A stretch of 64,000 bases of DNA from CAILHX01 sp964511385 (GTDB lineage Bacteria; Pseudomonadota; Gammaproteobacteria; Burkholderiales; Methylophilaceae). Where the stretch lies: the NCBI GenBank assembly GCA_964511385.1, contig CAZEFE010000001.1, positions 310,001 through 374,000 on the forward strand. The letters are read 5' to 3'. The position numbers and the translations under genes are program-made. Numbering within the stretch: the first letter of the stretch is position 1; every line of letters begins with the position of its first letter. The notes below the pieces were generated by a model that saw only the letters and a list, made by a program, of their open reading frames with translations, ran no database searches and was not told where the DNA came from. Shown in pieces: positions 59,942-64,000 of this stretch.

Positions 59942-60580
59942 TTAACGGCTCAGGGCGCAGGCCTCTTTTGCCATTTGCGTGATTTTGTCCCACTCGCCGT
60001 TGGCCATCAGGTTGGCCGGCGTCAGCCAGGAGCCGCCGACGCAGACCACGTTGGGCAGCGCCAGCAGTTGCGGGGCGTTTTCCAGCGACACGCCGCCGGT
60101 GGGGCAGAACTGGATGTCGGCGAACGGGCCGGACCAGGCTTTCAGTAATGGCACGCCGCCGGCTTGCATGGCGGGGAAGAACTTGAGTTGGCCGAAGCCG
60201 TCTTCCTGTGCCAGCATGATTTCGCTGCTGGTGGCAACGCCGGGCAGCAACGGCAGGCCCAGGTCGCGGCAAGCCTTGCCGACTTCCCTGGTGTAGCCGG
60301 GGCTGACGCCGAAACGCGCGCCGGCTTCAACGGCGGCACGGGCGTTTTCCGCGCTGCGGATGGTGCCGGCGCCGATGACGGCTTCCGGCACTTCCCTGGC
60401 GATGGCTTTCATACAATCCAGCGCCACCGGGGTGCGCAGGGTGATTTCCAGCATGCGGATGCCGCCGGCCAGCAGGGCTTTCGCCATCGGCACGGCATGC
60501 GCCACGTCATTCAGTACGATCACCGGAATAACAGGCGCATCCTGCATCACTTCCAGCGAAGTCAAACTCTTTACAGCCAT
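59942..60580 (-). CDS. eda: KDPG aldolase
   Basis: A 212-residue class I aldolase of the Entner-Doudoroff pathway that splits KDPG to pyruvate and glyceraldehyde 3-phosphate. It has PVIPVIVLND, GAGTIRSAENARAAVEAGARFGVSPGYT, LPLLPGVATSSEIM, the Schiff-base lysine in LKFFPAMQAGGVPLLKA, and CPTGGVSLENA. The start overlaps the edd end by 10 bases. Confidence 0.95.
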   Translation of the reverse strand: MAVKSLTSLEVMQDAPVIPVIVLNDVAHAVPMAKALLAGGIRMLEITLRTPVALDCMKAIAREVPEAVIGAGTIRSAENARAAVEAGARFGVSPGYTREVGKACRDLGLPLLPGVATSSEIMLAQEDGFGQLKFFPAMQAGGVPLLKAWSGPFADIQFCPTGGVSLENAPQLLALPNVVCVGGSWLTPANLMANGEWDKITQMAKEACALSR

Positions 60581-62382
60581 GTACAGCCTCCTTCTTCAGC
60601 AGAAAGCGCGTTCCGGCGCATCCCCGCAAACAGTTCACGTCCCATGCCGATGCCATTGGCTTCGCGCAGGGCTTTTGGCATTTCAAGGATTTCCCGGGCT
60701 TCCCATTCTTCGGCGCTCACCAGCACTTCCAGGCGGCCGGTCAGGGCATCCAGGCGGATGATGTCGCCGTCGCGCACTTTCGCCAGCGGGCCGCCGGCAG
60801 CGGCTTCCGGCGAAACGTGGATGGCGGCGGGAATCTTGCCGGAGGCGCCGCTCATGCGGCCATCGGTGACCAGTGCCACATCAAAGCCCTTGTTTTGCAG
60901 GGCCTTCAGCGGCGGCGTCATTTTGTGCAGTTCGGGCATGCCGTTGGCTTTAGGACCCTGCCAGCGCACCACGCAGACGGCATTGCCGTTGAGGTCGCCG
61001 GAGGAGAACGCCGCCAGCAGCGCTTCCTGTGAGTCGAACACGCGGGCAGGCGCTTCGATCACGTGCAATTCGGACGGCACGGCGGAAATCTTGATCACGC
61101 TGCGGCCCAGGTTGCCGCGCAGCACCTTGATGCCGCCGTTGGTGTTGAACGGGGCGCTGACCGGGCGTACCACTTCGAGGTCGCCGGATTCGCCAGCCGT
61201 TTTCCATTCGATGCTGCCGTTGTTGTCGTGGGGAATGCCGGTGTATTCGCGGATGCCGTTCTTGCGCACGGTCAGCACGTCTTCGTGCATCAGGCCGGCA
61301 TCCAGCAGTTCGCGGATCACATAACCGGGACCGCCTGCTTCCTGGTAGGCGTTGACGTCGGCTTCGCCGTTCGGGTAGACACGGGCGATCAGCGGCACCA
61401 CGTCGGACAGGGTGCAGAAATCGTCCCAGTTGATGTCGATGCCGGCGGCGCGCGCCACGGCCACCCAGTGGATCAGGTGGTTGGTGGAGCCGCCGGTGGC
61501 CAGCAGCGCCACCATGGCGTTGACGATACAGCGTTCGTCCACCAGTCGGCCGATCGGGGTGAAATTCTGGTTTTTGGTGATGCCCAGCACGCTGCGCACG
61601 GCTTCGCGCGTCAGTTCGTTGCGGAATTCGCTGCCGGGGTTGATGAACGCGGTGCCGGGCACGTGCAGGCCCATCGCTTCCAGCAGCATCTGGTTGCTGT
61701 TGGCGGTGCCGTAGAAGGTGCAGGTGCCCTGGCCGTGGTAGGCCTTGGACTCGGCTTCCAGCAGTTCCTTGCGGCCAACCTTGCCTTCGGCGGCCAGCAC
61801 GCGCATATGGGATTTTTCGCTGTTGGACAGGCCGCTGGTCATCGGGCCGGCGGGTACAAACACGGTCGGCAGGTGGCCGAAATGCAGCGCGCCGATCAGC
61901 AGGCCGGGCACGATCTTGTCGCATACGCCCAGCATCAGCGCGGCGTCGAATACGTCATGGCTGAGGGATACGGCGGTGGACATGGCAATCACGTCGCGGC
62001 TGAACAGGGACAGTTCCATGCCCGGCATGCCCTGGGTGATGCCGTCGCACATTGCCGGCACGCCGCCAGCCACTTGTGCCGTGGCGCCGTGTTTGCGTGC
62101 TTCCGCCTTGATCAGGTCGGGGAAGGCCTGGAATGGCGCATGCGCCGACAACATGTCGTTGTAGGCGGTGATAATGGCAATGTTGGGTGCGCGCTCGGTG
62201 ACAACTTTCAGCTTGTCGTTGCTCGGCATGGCGGCAAACGAGTGCGCGACGTTGGCGCAGCCCATGCGCTCAACCCCGGCGGGACGCTTGGCCATGGCGT
62301 CAAGACGCTGCAAATATAACTTGCGGGTTTCCGCGCTACGTTCCTGTATGCGGCCGGTGACGGTGGCAATGGTTGGATTCAT
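60571..62382 (-). CDS. edd: 6-phosphogluconate dehydratase
   Basis: A 603-residue dehydratase of the IlvD/Edd family; MNPTIATVTGRIQERSAETRKLYLQRLDAM is the Edd N-terminus. The [4Fe-4S] cysteines fall in CANVAHSFAAM-like, PAMCDGITQGMPGMELSLFSRD and LMLGVCDKIVPGLLIGALHFGH. It makes KDPG from 6-phosphogluconate. The divergent spacing to the next upstream gene (161 bases) should hold the promoter. Confidence 0.96.
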   Translation of the reverse strand: MNPTIATVTGRIQERSAETRKLYLQRLDAMAKRPAGVERMGCANVAHSFAAMPSNDKLKVVTERAPNIAIITAYNDMLSAHAPFQAFPDLIKAEARKHGATAQVAGGVPAMCDGITQGMPGMELSLFSRDVIAMSTAVSLSHDVFDAALMLGVCDKIVPGLLIGALHFGHLPTVFVPAGPMTSGLSNSEKSHMRVLAAEGKVGRKELLEAESKAYHGQGTCTFYGTANSNQMLLEAMGLHVPGTAFINPGSEFRNELTREAVRSVLGITKNQNFTPIGRLVDERCIVNAMVALLATGGSTNHLIHWVAVARAAGIDINWDDFCTLSDVVPLIARVYPNGEADVNAYQEAGGPGYVIRELLDAGLMHEDVLTVRKNGIREYTGIPHDNNGSIEWKTAGESGDLEVVRPVSAPFNTNGGIKVLRGNLGRSVIKISAVPSELHVIEAPARVFDSQEALLAAFSSGDLNGNAVCVVRWQGPKANGMPELHKMTPPLKALQNKGFDVALVTDGRMSGASGKIPAAIHVSPEAAAGGPLAKVRDGDIIRLDALTGRLEVLVSAEEWEAREILEMPKALREANGIGMGRELFAGMRRNALSAEEGGCTWL

Positions 62383-62505
62383 TGGTTTTTACAATGCGAT
62401 GTATTGAAATAATCGCGCAATACTACCCGAAAACCCGGTTCTAGCCCAGCCCTATCTGCATAAAGCCATGTTGGGTTTGTTGTTAATATATTGATATTAA
62501 AAGGG

Positions 62506-62538
62506 AAACTCCGCGCGCGGTGATGGCGCGCGGAGTTT
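62506..62538 (-). terminator. Terminator of the polyphosphate kinase gene
   Basis: The stem AAACTCCGCGCG / CGCGCGGAGTTT with a short loop is followed on the minus strand by CCCTTTTAAT. Confidence 0.85.
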
Positions 62539-62543
62539 TGGGG

Positions 62544-64000
62544 TCAGCCGCGTTTTTTGGGCTTGTCTTTCTTTGATTTGGCGCTCTTGGCAGTGTCGAC
62601 TTTGGGTTTGTCGAGGTAATCAACGCCTTCCTCGTACAGTTCCTTCAGCTTTTCCTCGATGCGTTCGCACAGCGTCTTCAGCACCTTGATGCGCGCGAAG
62701 TTCTTGTCGTTGGCTTCCACCAGCGTCCACGGTGCCAGCAGGGTGCTGGTGCGATCGACCATGTCGCACACCGCCTGCTCGTACTGATCCCACTTTTCGC
62801 GGTTGCGCCAGTCTTCCTCGGTGATTTTGAACGACTTGAAGCCGGTCTTCTGGCGGTCTTCGAAACGGCGCAGCTGTTCTTCATTGGTGATGGCCAGCCA
62901 GTATTTGACCACCACCAGGTTGTGCCGGACCATCTGCGACTCGAAATCGTTGATTTCGCTGTAAGCGCGCATCCAGTCAACCTCGGCGCAAAAGCCCTCG
63001 ACGCGTTCCACCAGCACGCGGCCGTACCAGGAACGGTCGAAAATCGTGACCCGCCCCTTGCGCGGCAGGTGCCGCCAGAAGCGCCACAAATAGGGCTGGG
63101 CGCGCTCTTCTTCGGTGGGGGCGGCAATCGGGATCACCTGGTACTGGCGCGCATCCAGCGCACCGGTGATGCGGCGGATGCTGCCGCCCTTGCCGGCGGC
63201 ATCGTTGCCTTCGAATACCACGATCACCGACATGTATTTGAACTTGGGGTCGCGGGTCAGCGAGTTCAGCTTGCCCTGGTATTTTTCCAGTTCGACCTTG
63301 AACTTCTCCTTGTCCACCGCCTGCTTCATATCCAGCGTTTTCAGGATGTGCAGGTTGTCGATCGGCGGCAGCAAGGGCGGAGCCCCCACTTTGGGCGGCG
63401 GCGATTTTTGCAGGGCTAGCCGGCCTTCGATGGCTTTGAGGATGATTTTGCCAACGGTCAGGCTGCGATAGTTGGCGTCCTCGCCTTCCACGATCAGCCA
63501 GGGCGCTTCGGCGGTGCTGGTGTGGCGGATGACGCTTTCATGCACTTCCTGGAACTTGTCGTAGTCCTTGAAGTGTTTCCAGTCGCGCTCGGTGACGCGC
63601 CAGCGGGTCAGCGGATTTTTTTCCAGGGCCTTGAGGCGTTTTTCCTGTTTTTCCTTGGACAGGTGCAGCCAGATCTTGATCACCAGCGCACCCTCGTTCA
63701 CCAGCATGGTTTCCAGCCGCTTGGCGCGCTCCATGCTCTGGTCCAGGTCGGCGGCCTTGGTGACGCCGGAAACGCGGTTCAGTATGGGCCAGGTGTACCA
63801 GGAGCCGAGGAATACGCCGATCTTGCCCTTGGGCGGGAGCGCGCGCCAGAAGCGCCACATCATCGGGCGGTCCAGTTCCTCGTCGGAAGGTTCACCCATG
63901 CCGTGTGCCTGGATGTGGCGCGGGTCCATCCACTCGTTGAGCAGGTTGACGGTTTCGCCGCGCCCTGCGCCATCCACGCCGCCGATCAGGATGATGACCG
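62544..64000 (-). CDS. pap: Polyphosphate:AMP phosphotransferase (PPK2 family, two-domain), 5' part outside window
   Basis: A gene running off the right edge; 485 codons are visible. The first visible codons read VIILIGGVDGAGRGE, the Walker A of the first PPK2 domain, so only a short N-terminus is missing. A second PPK2 domain follows, with FEGNDAAGKGG, YLWRFWRHLPRKGRVTIFDRSWYGRVLVERVEGF and NDFESQMVRHN. Two-domain PPK2 class II enzymes phosphorylate AMP to ADP with polyphosphate. The C-terminus is Lys-rich. Confidence 0.9.
   Translation of the reverse strand, partial: VIILIGGVDGAGRGETVNLLNEWMDPRHIQAHGMGEPSDEELDRPMMWRFWRALPPKGKIGVFLGSWYTWPILNRVSGVTKAADLDQSMERAKRLETMLVNEGALVIKIWLHLSKEKQEKRLKALEKNPLTRWRVTERDWKHFKDYDKFQEVHESVIRHTSTAEAPWLIVEGEDANYRSLTVGKIILKAIEGRLALQKSPPPKVGAPPLLPPIDNLHILKTLDMKQAVDKEKFKVELEKYQGKLNSLTRDPKFKYMSVIVVFEGNDAAGKGGSIRRITGALDARQYQVIPIAAPTEEERAQPYLWRFWRHLPRKGRVTIFDRSWYGRVLVERVEGFCAEVDWMRAYSEINDFESQMVRHNLVVVKYWLAITNEEQLRRFEDRQKTGFKSFKITEEDWRNREKWDQYEQAVCDMVDRTSTLLAPWTLVEANDKNFARIKVLKTLCERIEEKLKELYEEGVDYLDKPKVDTAKSAKSKKDKPKKRG

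Noticed and set aside
61063..62319. 418-codon plus-strand open frame opposite edd
   Set aside because: It mirrors the edd coding strand; the product is low-complexity (HVG/FQQ-rich) and has no start signals.

Overview
The window looks like a chromosomal segment of a Gram-negative, flagellated betaproteobacterium (Nitrosomonadales-like, for example Methylophilaceae or Gallionellaceae; I cannot fix the genus). The reasons are LPS and lipoprotein transport genes (lptD, surA, lolCD), type IV pilus pilT, an rsxABCDGE-nth operon, flhF-flhG-fliA-motCD, a RibBX-type riboflavin enzyme, a pyrR-pyrB-pseudo-pyrC cluster, amgK/murU wall recycling and an edd-eda Entner-Doudoroff operon. No rRNA, tRNA, CRISPR array or transposase was seen.

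Layout. 1-10,280 is an accessory island, visibly more AT-rich than the rest. It carries a DUF2779 nuclease with a Cas4/AddB-like cysteine pattern, a small unknown gene, a sirtuin, two unknown genes on the other strand, a WYL-domain regulator, a DUF262/HNH (GmrSD-like) protein, and a second, catalytically degenerate sirtuin. Four imperfect palindromes of the form GACA-N5-TGTC lie in the promoter regions of the DUF2779 operon, the WYL gene, the DUF262 gene and the degenerate sirtuin gene. This suggests one co-regulated, possibly defensive, system and is the most novel-looking signal here. 10,284-19,240 holds an EEP-family phosphatase/nuclease gene, a nested palindromic repeat, a small secreted protein, the Rnf/Rsx electron-transport complex with nth, a FIST protein and a DUF1841 protein.

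19,300-23,300 is a bufferin/HvfABC-type operon: divergent EF-hand protein, ECF sigma factor, soluble zinc anti-sigma, a Cys-repeat RiPP precursor (HvfA-like), MNIO enzyme (HvfB/DUF692), partner (HvfC/DUF2063) and a DoxX membrane protein. This family makes copper-binding oxazolone/thioamide peptides. 23,450-30,690 is a motility and chemotaxis block (MCP, flhF, a flhG with broken nucleotide motifs, fliA, motCD, then flgNM on the other strand with a clear sigma-28 promoter).

30,780-48,060 holds housekeeping genes: a GlcD-like oxidase, comEC, lolDC, sapC, ribE-ribBX, algH, ruvX, pyrR-pyrB-pyrX, a FecR-domain protein, a soluble CZB chemoreceptor, pilT, yggS-proC-yggT. 48,060-64,000 holds adk, ksgA, pdxA, surA, lptD, divergent amgK-murU, a HARE-HTH/GIY-YIG protein, rpiA, a VOC protein, eda, edd and a polyphosphate:AMP phosphotransferase cut by the right edge.

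The second half carries several short palindromic elements. Three of them (50001, 50933, 56796) share a core but have locus-specific inverted arms. One of these sits in frame inside ksgA and another directly abuts murU. A different pair (48.2 kb and 57.7 kb) is near-identical over about 140 bp and has hairpins whose arms differ but still pair.
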